A stretch of 64,000 nt of DNA from Lachnospiraceae bacterium (GTDB lineage Bacteria; Bacillota; Clostridia; Lachnospirales; Lachnospiraceae), in assembly GCA_024698145.1 (NCBI GenBank), contig JAILRO010000005.1:1-64000 (forward strand), written 5' to 3'. Below, in pieces: positions 16,644 to 26,355 of this stretch. Position numbers and translations under genes: made by a program. Below the pieces are notes generated by a model that ran no database searches, was not told the origin of the DNA, and saw nothing but the letters and a program-made list of their open reading frames with translations. Numbering within the stretch: the first letter of the stretch is position 1; every line of letters starts with the position of its first letter.

Positions 16644-18448
16644 ACCGTAACCTCCTTTCCATTGACACGTTTGTTATTAAGAGCATCGGTGTCCTTTTTC
16701 ATTTCATCCGGAAATTGAGAATAGTAAATCTCTTTATATACATCACACGACTCCATAAGCTTATCGTGTGTACCGTTACCGACAATACAACCATCATCCA
16801 AAACCAATATATTATCAGCATGACGTATGCTAGATGTTCTTTGAGAAACAATAAACACCGTCATGTTTTTATCAAGTCCTGCTATAGCACTTCTTAACTT
16901 GGCATCCGTTGCAAAATCAAGCGCACTTGAACTGTCATCAAGAATAAGTATCTCAGGCTGTCTCACAAGTGCTCGCGCAATAGTCAAACGTTGCTTCTGT
17001 CCGCCGGATAAATTACGTCCGTTTTGCTCTACGTGATAATCAAGCCCCTCTGCCTTACCCTTGACTACGTCTGTAGCCTGCGCAAGCTCAATGGCTTTCC
17101 ACAATTGTTTGTCATCAGCCTTGTCATTACCCCATTTTAAATTATCTCTGATGCTACCCTCAAAGAGCACGGCTTTCTGTGGCACAATACCAAACTTTGA
17201 AAGCAACTCCTCTTTGCCGTATTCTCTTACATCTTTTCCGTCAACAATAACGCTTCCGGCTGTCGCATCATAGAATCTTGGAATAAGATTAACCAGAGTG
17301 GACTTGCCACTTCCGGTCGCTCCGATAATTCCTATAGTCTGACCTTTCTTTGCCGTAAAGTTGATATCCGTTACTGCTTCCTCTCCGGAAGTGTCGTACG
17401 CAAAGGATACCTTTTCAAACTTAACCGCGGTCAAATTGTCTTTTTTGTCCTTTTTATTGTTTTTCTTTTTATTCTTCTTATTCTCCGAAGTAGGATACTC
17501 CATACCCTGCTCTATATCCAAAACATCTGCAACACGATTAGCTCCTGCAAGTCCTTTCGTTATAGTAACCACCAATGCAGCAAACTTAATCAGCTCTACA
17601 ATCATTTGAGCCATGTAATTATACATTGCAACAACATCACCTTGTTTAAGCACACCGATACTTACCTGTATTGCTCCCTGTTTGATAAGGAATATCGTTG
17701 CAACATTGACCATCAGGAAAGTTAGCGGATTCATGAGTGCGGATATCCTTCCGACAAACTCATTAAGTCTCATAAGCTCGTTGTTCTTCTCATCAAAGTC
17801 AGCAATCTCATCGTCTTCCTTGCAAAACGCACGAATAACACGAACACCGGTAAGGTTCTCTCTTGTTATTCCAAGCACTCTGTCAAGTGCTCCTTGAGCT
17901 TTTTTAAAAAGCGGAATTGTAACAAACATAATTGCCGCCACAACAAGGGAAAGCAACGGAATAGCAACCGCAAAAACAAGAGCGCATTTGACATCGATGG
18001 TAAACGACATAATCATTGCACCCACAACAATAAAAGGACTTCGAAGCAGAAGTCGAAGTGCCATATTCACACCATTTTGAACTAAAGTTACATCACTGGT
18101 AATTCTTGTTATAAGGGTATCAGTACCCACCTTATCAAGTGATGAAAAAGAAAATCCCTGAATATGCCCAAAAAGATCTTTTCTAAGTGCCGTAGCAAAA
18201 CCGACACTGGCATTAGCCGCAAACCATTGGGCGGTTATAGAAAATGCAAGCCCTAAAGCCGCAAGTAGAATCAAAAACAGAAAATATTTCCAAACATATG
18301 CACTGTTACCGTTTGCAATTCCGTTATCAATAATACGTGCAATCACAATCGGCACAAGCAAATCCATAAGTGCCTCAAACAACTTAAACAAAGGCGCTAA
18401 TATACTTTGAACCTCATAGCCTTTGATATACTTCATTAACCTAATCAC
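16640..18448 (-). CDS. ABC exporter half with degenerate ATP site (TM287-like)
   Basis: The 602-residue protein has a membrane domain at about 15-320, a Lys/Asn-rich linker at about 325-345, and a nucleotide-binding domain with Walker A GATGSGKST and canonical LSGGQKQR. The residue after Walker B is Asp instead of Glu (ILILDDSSS), and the H-loop is Gln (VSQRTSS). These are the hallmark changes of the non-hydrolysing site in TM287/288-type heterodimers. The start is a GTG with AGAGGT upstream; the ATG at 18436 is poorly spaced. It overlaps its partner by 4 bases. Confidence 0.92.
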   Translation of the reverse strand: MIRLMKYIKGYEVQSILAPLFKLFEALMDLLVPIVIARIIDNGIANGNSAYVWKYFLFLILLAALGLAFSITAQWFAANASVGFATALRKDLFGHIQGFSFSSLDKVGTDTLITRITSDVTLVQNGVNMALRLLLRSPFIVVGAMIMSFTIDVKCALVFAVAIPLLSLVVAAIMFVTIPLFKKAQGALDRVLGITRENLTGVRVIRAFCKEDDEIADFDEKNNELMRLNEFVGRISALMNPLTFLMVNVATIFLIKQGAIQVSIGVLKQGDVVAMYNYMAQMIVELIKFAALVVTITKGLAGANRVADVLDIEQGMEYPTSENKKNKKKNNKKDKKDNLTAVKFEKVSFAYDTSGEEAVTDINFTAKKGQTIGIIGATGSGKSTLVNLIPRFYDATAGSVIVDGKDVREYGKEELLSKFGIVPQKAVLFEGSIRDNLKWGNDKADDKQLWKAIELAQATDVVKGKAEGLDYHVEQNGRNLSGGQKQRLTIARALVRQPEILILDDSSSALDFATDAKLRSAIAGLDKNMTVFIVSQRTSSIRHADNILVLDDGCIVGNGTHDKLMESCDVYKEIYYSQFPDEMKKDTDALNNKRVNGKEVTV

Positions 18449-18494
18449 AACATTACCTCTATCATTCCATAATAATTATCTCCCCCATAATATA

Positions 18495-20114
18495 TCATTT
18501 TATGTATTTATTCAATGTCCCAACCAATTCTTCTGTATTAAACGGTTTTGAAATGTGGGTATCCATACCACATTCAACACTCATTTTCATATCCTCTCCT
18601 CTGGCGTTCGCCGACAAAGCAATTATCGGTATCTTCTTTACATCTTTTCGTTTTAACTTTCTGATACGCTTTGTAGCTTCATAACCATTCATAACCGGCA
18701 TCTGGATATCCATAAGTATTGCATCATAATATCCTTCCGGATTACTGTTAATCTTTTCAATCGAATCGCTACCGTCAGCAACAGACTCTACCAAAAAGCC
18801 TGACTCTATCAATATCTGTTCCGCAAGCAGTCTGTTAATCTCGATATCCTCAACCAAAAGCACCCTATGCTCTCCTTTTGATTTAGGATTTTCTTTTTCG
18901 GGTTTCTTTCTAACGGACGTTTTGGCTTGTCCTGTAGCAATCTTAAATGGTATTTCTACCGTAAATGTTGCCCCTTCACCCTTCTTACTCTCTGCCGAAA
19001 TAACACCACCCATTGCACCAAGCATTTTCTTTGATATGGTAAGGCCCAAACCCGGACCTATATATCCTGTCACTGTCGATGTCGCTTCTCTTTCAAATGC
19101 GTCATACATCCTATCCATGAAATCTTTTGATATTCCAACGCCTGTGTCCTTAACAGAGAACGAGTATTTTACATATCCGGATTCCGACTTTTTCTCCCTT
19201 TTGGCAGATATAGTAATCGTACCTTTGGCACGCGTAAACTTAACAGCATTATCAACAATGTTGCCAAGCCCTCTTCTAAAAAGCGCCGCATCCATATAAA
19301 CCTTATCATCATTTAATTCATCATTTATGATGATTTTGATTTTCTTATCATCTGCCATCACTCTAAACATATCAATTACAATACCAAGCTGTTCACTGAT
19401 ATTGTAAACATCATTTTTCAAAGCGATTTCATTGTTCTGTATCACGTTCATTTCCAACAAATCATCAATGAGTGACAGCAGATGATTACTTGACTGCGAC
19501 ACGTGTTCAAGGTATTCTTCCAAACCCTTGCCGTCTTTTAAGTGCTTCTTTGCAAGGTCTGTATATCCTACAATCGCATTCATGGGTGTTCTTATATCAT
19601 GGGAAAGATTGAAAAGAAATGTAGTCTTAACTCCATTAAGACGTTTCTCCTTCTCTAACTCGCGCTTAAGCTCCTTTTCGAGTTCAACCTCCATCTTTTT
19701 TCTTGTCGCAAGTTGTTCACACAAATTATGTTGCTCTGTTACGTCTTTGATAAAAACATAATAAACATCGCCATAATCTTCTGTAGACACAAGTCTGCTG
19801 CAATCTTCAACCCATACTATCTCACCGTCTCTGCGTTTGATTCTGTATTCAACTTGACTTGAGTTCTTTTTCGAGCCGTGGATTTGTTCTCTGATAGATT
19901 GTTTTGCATTCTCATAATCTTCAGGTAAAACCATGCCTTTGAAGGAATAATCGGTAAGGTCAACAAATTGCTTTTGCGTAGTACATGCAAAAATCTTAAG
20001 CAAGGCATCATTAACAAACAGGATATCCTCCTGTTTGTCAGCCTTGATTATTAGAAATCCGCCGGGCATATTCTTTGCGAATTCCCTGATATCTTTCATG
20101 TTGACATTAGCCAT
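18495..20114 (-). CDS. Soluble PAS-containing hybrid histidine kinase
   Basis: The 539-residue protein has no membrane segment. It has a PAS domain at about 14-130, a short coiled segment, HisKA with the phospho-His in NLSHDIRTPMNA at about 174, HATPase with complete N, G1 (DTGVGIS) and G2 (GPGLGLTI) boxes at about 275-390, and a C-terminal receiver with YDAILMDIQMPVMNG at about 465. It therefore phosphorylates its own receiver. No HPt or output regulator is nearby. GAGGGG lies before the ATG. It is 18 bases after the EF-G-like gene and upstream of the ABC pair, so co-transcription is likely. Confidence 0.92.
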   Translation of the reverse strand: MANVNMKDIREFAKNMPGGFLIIKADKQEDILFVNDALLKIFACTTQKQFVDLTDYSFKGMVLPEDYENAKQSIREQIHGSKKNSSQVEYRIKRRDGEIVWVEDCSRLVSTEDYGDVYYVFIKDVTEQHNLCEQLATRKKMEVELEKELKRELEKEKRLNGVKTTFLFNLSHDIRTPMNAIVGYTDLAKKHLKDGKGLEEYLEHVSQSSNHLLSLIDDLLEMNVIQNNEIALKNDVYNISEQLGIVIDMFRVMADDKKIKIIINDELNDDKVYMDAALFRRGLGNIVDNAVKFTRAKGTITISAKREKKSESGYVKYSFSVKDTGVGISKDFMDRMYDAFEREATSTVTGYIGPGLGLTISKKMLGAMGGVISAESKKGEGATFTVEIPFKIATGQAKTSVRKKPEKENPKSKGEHRVLLVEDIEINRLLAEQILIESGFLVESVADGSDSIEKINSNPEGYYDAILMDIQMPVMNGYEATKRIRKLKRKDVKKIPIIALSANARGEDMKMSVECGMDTHISKPFNTEELVGTLNKYIK

Positions 20115-20132
20115 ATCTTTCCCCTCTTATAT

Positions 20133-22217
20133 CTATTCAGATACCTCTCTGCTTTCCCGTTCTCTAATCTCTTTCTGCGCAACATCTTCCGGTGCGTGCT
20201 CATATCTTGCAAACTCATAAGAGAACACACCGCTTCCGCTTGTCATCGAATTAAGTCTTGCATCATACTCATACAGTTCCAAATACGGAATGTCTGCAAG
20301 TATCTCCTGGTATCCGTTATCAACCGGATTCATACCCATAACTCTTGCACGTCGTTTGTTAAGGTCGCCCATAACATCTCCGGTATAATTGTCCGGCACA
20401 ACTACTTTAAGTGCAGCTATTGGTTCAAGAAGAACCGGTGCCGCATCCATAAATCCTTTCTTAAATGCCTGTGTAGCCGCTACCTTAAATGCAAGCTCCG
20501 ACGAATCAACACTGTGATAACTTCCATCATAAAGCACTGCTTTAACTCCCACAACCGGATATGCTGCAAGTGGTCCGCATTTTACAGCTTCGGCAATTCC
20601 TTTTTCAACTGCCGGGAAGTAATTCTTCGGAACGGCACCACCAACAACTGTCTGTTCAAATATATACGGTGTTTCCAAATCTCCAGATGGCTCAAATGTC
20701 ATCTTGACATGACCATATTGTCCGTGACCTCCGGACTGTTTCTTGTATTTGTACTCTGTATCGGCTTTCTTCTTAAGCGTCTCCTTAAATGCTATTCTTG
20801 GCCTCATAAGTTCTATTTCAACTTTGTATTTTTCAAGAAGTATACTTGTGACAATCTCAAGATGCTGTCCGCTTATACCGTACAAGAGCGTCTGTCCGTT
20901 CTCACTGTCATTGACATGACGAAGTGTAAGGTCCTCGGCCAACATTTTGGCAAGAGCCTGAGAAATCTTATCCTCATCGCCTTTCTTTTTGGCTTTGTAT
21001 CTCATATAAACATACGGTTTGGAAATAGAAGCACGAATATATGTAACCGGTGTTTTTCTTGTAGATAAAGAATCCGTTGTCTGACTGTTAGAGAGCTTTG
21101 CAAGTGCTCCGATATCTCCTGCATGAAGTTCCTTAACTTCCTCTGCTTTGTTACCACAAAGAACATACAGCTTACCAATCTTTTCATCACAATCTCGATG
21201 ATAATTAAACAAAACATCATCAGGCTTTATAACTCCGGAATTAACCTTGATAAGAGAATACTTGCCTATATACGGATCAACAATTGTCTTGAAAATATAT
21301 GCAGACTTTGCTTTGGCAAAATCATAATCTGCTTCAAATACTTCATTGGTAACTGTATTGATTCCTGCACATTTACATCTGTCAGGACTTGGGAAATACT
21401 TAACGATATCCGCCATAAGAGTGTACATACCTCTGGCAAGAGTGTTAGAACCCATAAGAACAGGGACAATAGAACCATCAAACACACTGACACGAAGAGC
21501 AGAACGAATCTCATCTTCAGAAAACTCATCGCCATCAAAATATCTTTCCATAAACTCTTCACTTGTTTCCGCAACGGCTTCAAGCAAAGCATCGCGACAT
21601 ATAGAGAGATTATCCTGAGAATAATCCGGAACATCAAACTTATCTACGGTGCCTTTGTCGTTCCAACGTTTGGCTTTCTGCTGTATTACATTAACGTAAC
21701 CGACAAACTCACCATTCTCTCGTATAGGAAGGTGGAACGGAGCAATCTTTTTGCCGTACATTGCCTGAAGGTCCTGTACAACCTGGCGGTAACTTGCGTT
21801 ATCCACATCCATATCGGTGACAAAAAGCATTCTCGGAAGTTTCATTTTCTCACAAAGCTCCCATGCGCGCTTGGTGCCGGTCTCAATACCTGCCTTGCCG
21901 GATATAACAATAATTGCCGCATCCGCAACTGAAAGAGCCTCCTCTGTTTCCCCTATAAAATCAAAATAACCCGGCGTATCAAGAAGGTTAACCTTATAAC
22001 CCTCCCATTCGACAGGTATCAATGACGTCTTAATAGAGAATTGTCTTTTTGCTTCTTCTTTGTCAAAATCACTTATGGTGTTACCAGCTTCAATCGTGCC
22101 CATACGACTCTTCATACCGGCAAGATAAGAAATCGCCTCAACAAGCGAAGTCTTACCGCTTCCTCCATGACCCAACAAAGCAACATTACGAATCTTGTCC
22201 GTTGTAAATACGTTCAT
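20133..22217 (-). CDS. Elongation-factor-G-like GTPase (FusA2 type)
   Basis: The 694-residue protein has all EF-G domains. G1 is GHGGSGKT at 16-23, G3 is DTPGYFDF, then come domain II, domain III ('SGQHLEIVTSIL'), domain IV ('SGGHGQYGHV') and a C-terminal domain V. The G4 motif, normally NKxD, reads TDMD in 'LFVTDMDVDNA'. The absence of flanking ribosomal-protein or EF-Tu genes also suggests the paralogue rather than housekeeping EF-G. The role is uncertain; paralogues may act in ribosome recycling or be regulatory. GGAGGTGG lies before the ATG. Confidence 0.85.
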   Translation of the reverse strand: MNVFTTDKIRNVALLGHGGSGKTSLVEAISYLAGMKSRMGTIEAGNTISDFDKEEAKRQFSIKTSLIPVEWEGYKVNLLDTPGYFDFIGETEEALSVADAAIIVISGKAGIETGTKRAWELCEKMKLPRMLFVTDMDVDNASYRQVVQDLQAMYGKKIAPFHLPIRENGEFVGYVNVIQQKAKRWNDKGTVDKFDVPDYSQDNLSICRDALLEAVAETSEEFMERYFDGDEFSEDEIRSALRVSVFDGSIVPVLMGSNTLARGMYTLMADIVKYFPSPDRCKCAGINTVTNEVFEADYDFAKAKSAYIFKTIVDPYIGKYSLIKVNSGVIKPDDVLFNYHRDCDEKIGKLYVLCGNKAEEVKELHAGDIGALAKLSNSQTTDSLSTRKTPVTYIRASISKPYVYMRYKAKKKGDEDKISQALAKMLAEDLTLRHVNDSENGQTLLYGISGQHLEIVTSILLEKYKVEIELMRPRIAFKETLKKKADTEYKYKKQSGGHGQYGHVKMTFEPSGDLETPYIFEQTVVGGAVPKNYFPAVEKGIAEAVKCGPLAAYPVVGVKAVLYDGSYHSVDSSELAFKVAATQAFKKGFMDAAPVLLEPIAALKVVVPDNYTGDVMGDLNKRRARVMGMNPVDNGYQEILADIPYLELYEYDARLNSMTSGSGVFSYEFARYEHAPEDVAQKEIRERESREVSE

Positions 22218-22288
22218 GTAACCACCTCCATAAAATTAATAATGCATTAACTTAAATGTACCCATAGAAACTGTAAAACCCACTTATA

Positions 22289-22317
22289 ATTATATAAAAA
22301 TTCAGGTAAAAATTCAA
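22289..22317 (-). promoter_or_regulatory. Promoter of the EF-G-like gene
   Basis: On the minus strand TTGAAT (22312-22317) and TATAAT (22289-22294) are 17 bases apart, about 70 bases upstream of the start at 22217. It may drive the run of genes down to the ABC exporter or further. Confidence 0.65.
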
Positions 22318-22329
22318 TTAAAAACGCAA

Positions 22330-22360
22330 AAAAGGACCTGCCAATTTGACAGGTCCAAAA
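22330..22360 (-). terminator. Terminator of the sodium-dependent transporter gene
   Basis: Arms 22334-22340 and 22350-22356 (GGACCTG/CAGGTCC) form a stem. On the minus strand it is followed by a run of six T. It lies just after the stop at 22376. Confidence 0.85.
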
Positions 22361-22375
22361 TGCTTATTTCGTCAT

Positions 22376-23767
22376 TTAAAATACACCTACTGAGAAGAGG
22401 AAAAGTATAACAAGAAGAACAGGTGCAATGAACTTAATCATTAACACAAACAAACCTTTTCTTCCAAACTTTTCGCCGTTCTTGGTTGCCTCATCAATAA
22501 CCATAGAAGGCTTGAGAATCCAGCCAACAAGGATACATGTTGCAATAGCAACGATAGGCATCAATACGTAGTTACTTATGTAGTCAAGAATATCAAGTAC
22601 CTGAGCCACACTACCGTTAGGAAGTTTGAACTCGAAGTAAAGAATATTGTATCCAAAGCATACAAGAAGACCTATAAGCAAAGCACAAATTGTTTCGATA
22701 ACTGTAGCTCTTCTTCTTGACATTTCAAACTTATCTATAAGACTTGATACAACAGCTTCAAGTACGGACATACCACTTGTTACCGCTGCAAAAAGTACCA
22801 TTGCAAAGAAAAGTGTTCCAATAACATCACCAATCTTGCCCATTTCCGCAAAAATCTTAGGCAAAGATACAAACATAAGTGAAGGTCCGGCTGACATTCC
22901 TTCTGTACCGTTAAATACATATACAGCAGGAACAATCATTACACCTGCAAGAAATGCAACAGCTGTATCAAAAATCTCGATCTGGTTAATAGACTTAACA
23001 AGGTTTGCATCATCAGGTACGTATGAACCGTATGCAACCATGATACCCATAGCGATTGAAAGTGAGAAGAATAACTGTCCAAGTGCATCAACGACTACCA
23101 TACAGAACTTCTTAAAAGTAATACCCTTAAGGCTTGGCACAACATAAACCTTCATACCCTGAAGACCTGTAACAACTTTGCCCGCATCATTGGTGTGCTT
23201 AATCGTAAGTGAGAATACAGCAATACCGATAACAAGCACAAGAAGAATTGGCATAAGGATTCTTGATGACTTCTCAATTCCGCCGCTGACACCCATGTAA
23301 ATGATAATCGCACATGCTGCTAAGAAAACAACCATCATTATAACAGGCTCTGTCTGATGTGTAATAAACGCTCCGAAATACCCGTCCTCTGCGGCCTCTT
23401 TACCATGACCTGTAAGGAATGCTATAAAATACTTAACAACCCAGCCACCGATAACACTGTAATAAGGCATTATCATAAATGGTACAAGACACGCAAGGAA
23501 ACCGATAAAACCGCTTTTCTTGTTAAGCTTCTTATAAGCAGTAAGCGGACTCTGCTTCGTGTTACGTCCAATCGAAACCTCGGCTGTAAGTAATGTAAAA
23601 CCAAATGTTACCGCAAGCACAAGATAAACAATTAAGAATAATCCACCGCCATCACGTGCTGCAAGATATGGGAATCTCCAAATGTTACCTAATCCGACTG
23701 CACTTCCCGCTGCAGCCAAAACGAATCCAATCGATCCACCAAAGGATCCTCTAGACTTTTCTTCCAT
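22376..23767 (-). CDS. Neurotransmitter:sodium symporter family transporter
   Basis: The 463-residue protein is a multi-pass membrane protein of the NSS/SNF (LeuT-like) family, which takes up amino acids or related compounds with sodium. The signature 'GFVLAAAGSAVGLGNIWRFPYL' lies at about 14-35, and the unwound TM1 and sodium-site residues are in it. I count about 11-12 membrane segments. The substrate is not readable. AAGGGGAG precedes the ATG, with a good promoter at 23830-23858 and its own terminator, so it is a single-gene unit. Confidence 0.93.
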   Translation of the reverse strand: MEEKSRGSFGGSIGFVLAAAGSAVGLGNIWRFPYLAARDGGGLFLIVYLVLAVTFGFTLLTAEVSIGRNTKQSPLTAYKKLNKKSGFIGFLACLVPFMIMPYYSVIGGWVVKYFIAFLTGHGKEAAEDGYFGAFITHQTEPVIMMVVFLAACAIIIYMGVSGGIEKSSRILMPILLVLVIGIAVFSLTIKHTNDAGKVVTGLQGMKVYVVPSLKGITFKKFCMVVVDALGQLFFSLSIAMGIMVAYGSYVPDDANLVKSINQIEIFDTAVAFLAGVMIVPAVYVFNGTEGMSAGPSLMFVSLPKIFAEMGKIGDVIGTLFFAMVLFAAVTSGMSVLEAVVSSLIDKFEMSRRRATVIETICALLIGLLVCFGYNILYFEFKLPNGSVAQVLDILDYISNYVLMPIVAIATCILVGWILKPSMVIDEATKNGEKFGRKGLFVLMIKFIAPVLLVILFLFSVGVF

Positions 23768-23802
23768 AATCTTTTATCTCCCCTTTGTAATAAAGAATAT
23801 CT

Positions 23803-23822
23803 GTGATTTTCTCAAAAATCAC
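23803..23822 (-). repeat. Hairpin in the leader of the transporter gene
   Basis: Eight-base arms (23803-23810 and 23815-23822) with a 4-base loop lie between the promoter and the start codon. No T-run follows. This might be an operator or a messenger hairpin. Confidence 0.35.
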
Positions 23823-23829
23823 CTGACAT

Positions 23830-23858
23830 AGTGTAGCATACGAAAAGCCCATTGTCAT
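23830..23858 (-). promoter_or_regulatory. Promoter of the sodium-dependent transporter
   Basis: On the minus strand ATGACA (23853-23858) and TACACT (23830-23835) are 17 bases apart. The -10 box is extended (TGC before TACACT). Confidence 0.5.
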
Positions 23859-23917
23859 TAGTTTTTTGAAATTGGATAAATATACATATTTCCAAAATTT
23901 TATGCATGTTTTATGCA

Positions 23918-26341
23918 TTATTTTTGAATCATTTTCACTCTGTTTTTCAAGCTTGATTTCTTTTTGATATTCTTTTTTATAACGTGCATAAGTTGACTTA
24001 TCCTGTTAAACGTCTCCTCATCCGACATATCATCATGAAAGCTCATTCTTTCGATAAGTTCTGTTACCTCATCAATATCCATATCCACGTCATATGTTTC
24101 TTTCATAAAGGTAAGTTGGTCTCTGTGACTTCTGTACTTATCAAAATCGTCGTTACATACGCGAAGCAAATCACACACATACGAGTATCTTGCAATAAGT
24201 GCGTCACGTTTGTTAGTCTGATGCATCAACATATATCTTCTGATTTTCCTTATTATAATTCTTACGATATATATAAGCACCACTAATAGTATTAAACCTA
24301 TAATAACAAACACTATGCCCGAAAGACTCGAGAGGCTCAAATTCAAACCGTTCATATTAAAGCCACCGTCATCATCAGCTCCACCTTGCATAAACGCACC
24401 AAACGCCGACCAGAAATCATCTTCTTCCGTCTCTTCATTACTACCCGGTGTCATCTCGACAGTCTTCCAGCCGAATCCGTCAACGTATATTTCCACCCAC
24501 GCATGAGCATTGGCGTCCGATACTTCTACGTTCATAACTGGTGCATCACCGAGTGCAGAATAACCCGAATAATAATCGGAAGCCTCAAGACCTTCTGCCT
24601 CATCAGATGTAAACACTTCCTCCATCGAGAACGCATATCCTTCAACATACCTTGCAGGTATTCCCATCTCTCTAAATATCAGTACCGATGACGATGCAAA
24701 ATGAGCACAGTACCCCTTCTTATTCTTCGTCAGGAAATAATTAACAAAGTCGGAACCTTCCGGTGTAACTCCCGGTTTTAATGTATAAGGATAATTCTCC
24801 GCAAAGAACGTGCGCACCTTATCGACTATTTCATACTCCGTCATAGAAGCATCAAGACCAATCTTTTTGCACATTTCGTCAATAACTTCTTTATTCTTAT
24901 CGGGAACTTCAAGATATACACCCGAAACGTTACTCTTATCAATCTTATCAGGGGTTAATGCGCCAAGTTCTTCTTCCCATACAACTTTGGGATAATATTC
25001 GTACTTCTTTGTTGAACCGTTCCGAAATAACGTTTCCTCTTCCCCTTCAATGTTCTTTTTTGTTTCTGCATCAAACTCGGTATAATACGGATAATACAAA
25101 TACTCCGTAGCTGCACCGACATTCCTGATTTCCATATATGCCTTGGCATGATATTTGCCGTTATCATTTTTTAATAAATCCTTCTCCTGTCCAAGAGAAT
25201 ACTTATTAAACTCGCTTTCAAAATCAGGCTCATTCTCATAACCGAACGCATCTGTCCACTCATTATCACCGTACTCTCCGCCAACGAAACCTCGAAGATA
25301 AATAGCATCATTGCCATATGGTACAAATACAACATTCAAATCCGTCAAATAATCAGGTCGAACATTAGATACTCCACCGAGCTTACCTCCACTCATTCCG
25401 GCTGTATTGGGATATTTATCAAAAAAGCTGGAAAATCCAAGCAAAAGAAAATTACCGATTGTGTCAGATGTTTTACTTCTTAGTCTGTCTGACTTGAATC
25501 TTCTTTCAAACTCAGTAGGAATCACAACTGCACTTGTCACGAATACGGTAACAAGGAACAACGCAGAAAGAGAAAGTATAAGTTGCCAGAAAACCCCGGC
25601 ATCCTGTGTATAAGTCACGCGCTTCTTTCTGATTCCCTTAACCTTAAACTTTGAATCCCACGCAAACAACACGTAATGCCCGTTTGCTCTAAATACGAAC
25701 ACGCAGAAATAACCGATTGTCAAAAACACCATATATATCGGGTCCGGCGACATTTTCATATAAAGAGGAATAAACATCACAGGAAATGTGAAAAGAAGTG
25801 TCCAAAAAACACTCATTATAGAATACATCCATATATTGAGCACGATAATCATTACCATTCCGATAAAGCATGCCGCAATGGATACCGTAAGAACATTATT
25901 ACCTATCTGAACTTCATATTCACGAACTCCCGGAAGATCAAAGAATGTCTTTGCCCTATCAAGCACTTTGTTAACAACATAGTAAAAACCTGAGTTCGCA
26001 TATATTCGAAAGACAAATATCATAACTATGAACAAACCAAAAAACAGTATGTAGCCCAAATCTCTGTATATGAATCTTGTTGTAGCATAAAGGAACGAGA
26101 AGTACATCGACAGGATCAGAAAAACACTAATCACAATCAAGTAATTACAAGGTATGTCAAATGCCGAAAGGAACCCTCCGATAGTTCCAAGCACAAGGAA
26201 AAACACTATTAATGCGCGCAGAAAACAATTAAGAACAATATGACCGTTCTTAATATCAGCTTTTCCAAGATACATTCCGGAAGCCATCATGAAATCATCT
26301 TTATGAACATCTTCTTTTTTCTTTCTGCGAAAAAGTCCCAT
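23918..26341 (-). CDS. Membrane transglutaminase-like protein (TgpA-like)
   Basis: The 807-residue protein has about six N-terminal membrane segments (about 30-280) and a large outside region. A transglutaminase/protease-like core contains the likely nucleophile Cys in KKGYCAHFASSS and His in NAHAWVEIYVDGFGWKTVEMTP with a downstream acidic residue. Another membrane segment lies near 700, and the tail is charged. It is the third member of the recurrent MoxR-DUF58-transglutaminase set, 14 bases after the DUF58 gene. The biochemical activity of such sets is not well known. AAGGAG lies before the ATG. Confidence 0.9.
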   Translation of the reverse strand: MGLFRRKKKEDVHKDDFMMASGMYLGKADIKNGHIVLNCFLRALIVFFLVLGTIGGFLSAFDIPCNYLIVISVFLILSMYFSFLYATTRFIYRDLGYILFFGLFIVMIFVFRIYANSGFYYVVNKVLDRAKTFFDLPGVREYEVQIGNNVLTVSIAACFIGMVMIIVLNIWMYSIMSVFWTLLFTFPVMFIPLYMKMSPDPIYMVFLTIGYFCVFVFRANGHYVLFAWDSKFKVKGIRKKRVTYTQDAGVFWQLILSLSALFLVTVFVTSAVVIPTEFERRFKSDRLRSKTSDTIGNFLLLGFSSFFDKYPNTAGMSGGKLGGVSNVRPDYLTDLNVVFVPYGNDAIYLRGFVGGEYGDNEWTDAFGYENEPDFESEFNKYSLGQEKDLLKNDNGKYHAKAYMEIRNVGAATEYLYYPYYTEFDAETKKNIEGEEETLFRNGSTKKYEYYPKVVWEEELGALTPDKIDKSNVSGVYLEVPDKNKEVIDEMCKKIGLDASMTEYEIVDKVRTFFAENYPYTLKPGVTPEGSDFVNYFLTKNKKGYCAHFASSSVLIFREMGIPARYVEGYAFSMEEVFTSDEAEGLEASDYYSGYSALGDAPVMNVEVSDANAHAWVEIYVDGFGWKTVEMTPGSNEETEEDDFWSAFGAFMQGGADDDGGFNMNGLNLSLSSLSGIVFVIIGLILLVVLIYIVRIIIRKIRRYMLMHQTNKRDALIARYSYVCDLLRVCNDDFDKYRSHRDQLTFMKETYDVDMDIDEVTELIERMSFHDDMSDEETFNRISQLMHVIKKNIKKKSSLKNRVKMIQK

Positions 26342-26355
26342 ATCCGTTCTCCTTG

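Noticed and set aside
20196-21932. Two long plus-strand open frames (about 290 and 270 codons) opposite the EF-G-like gene
   Set aside because: They are antisense to a fully conserved GTPase, have no ribosome site, and their products are Cys/Ile/Asn-rich with no recognisable domain. They are open because of the codon pattern of the true gene.
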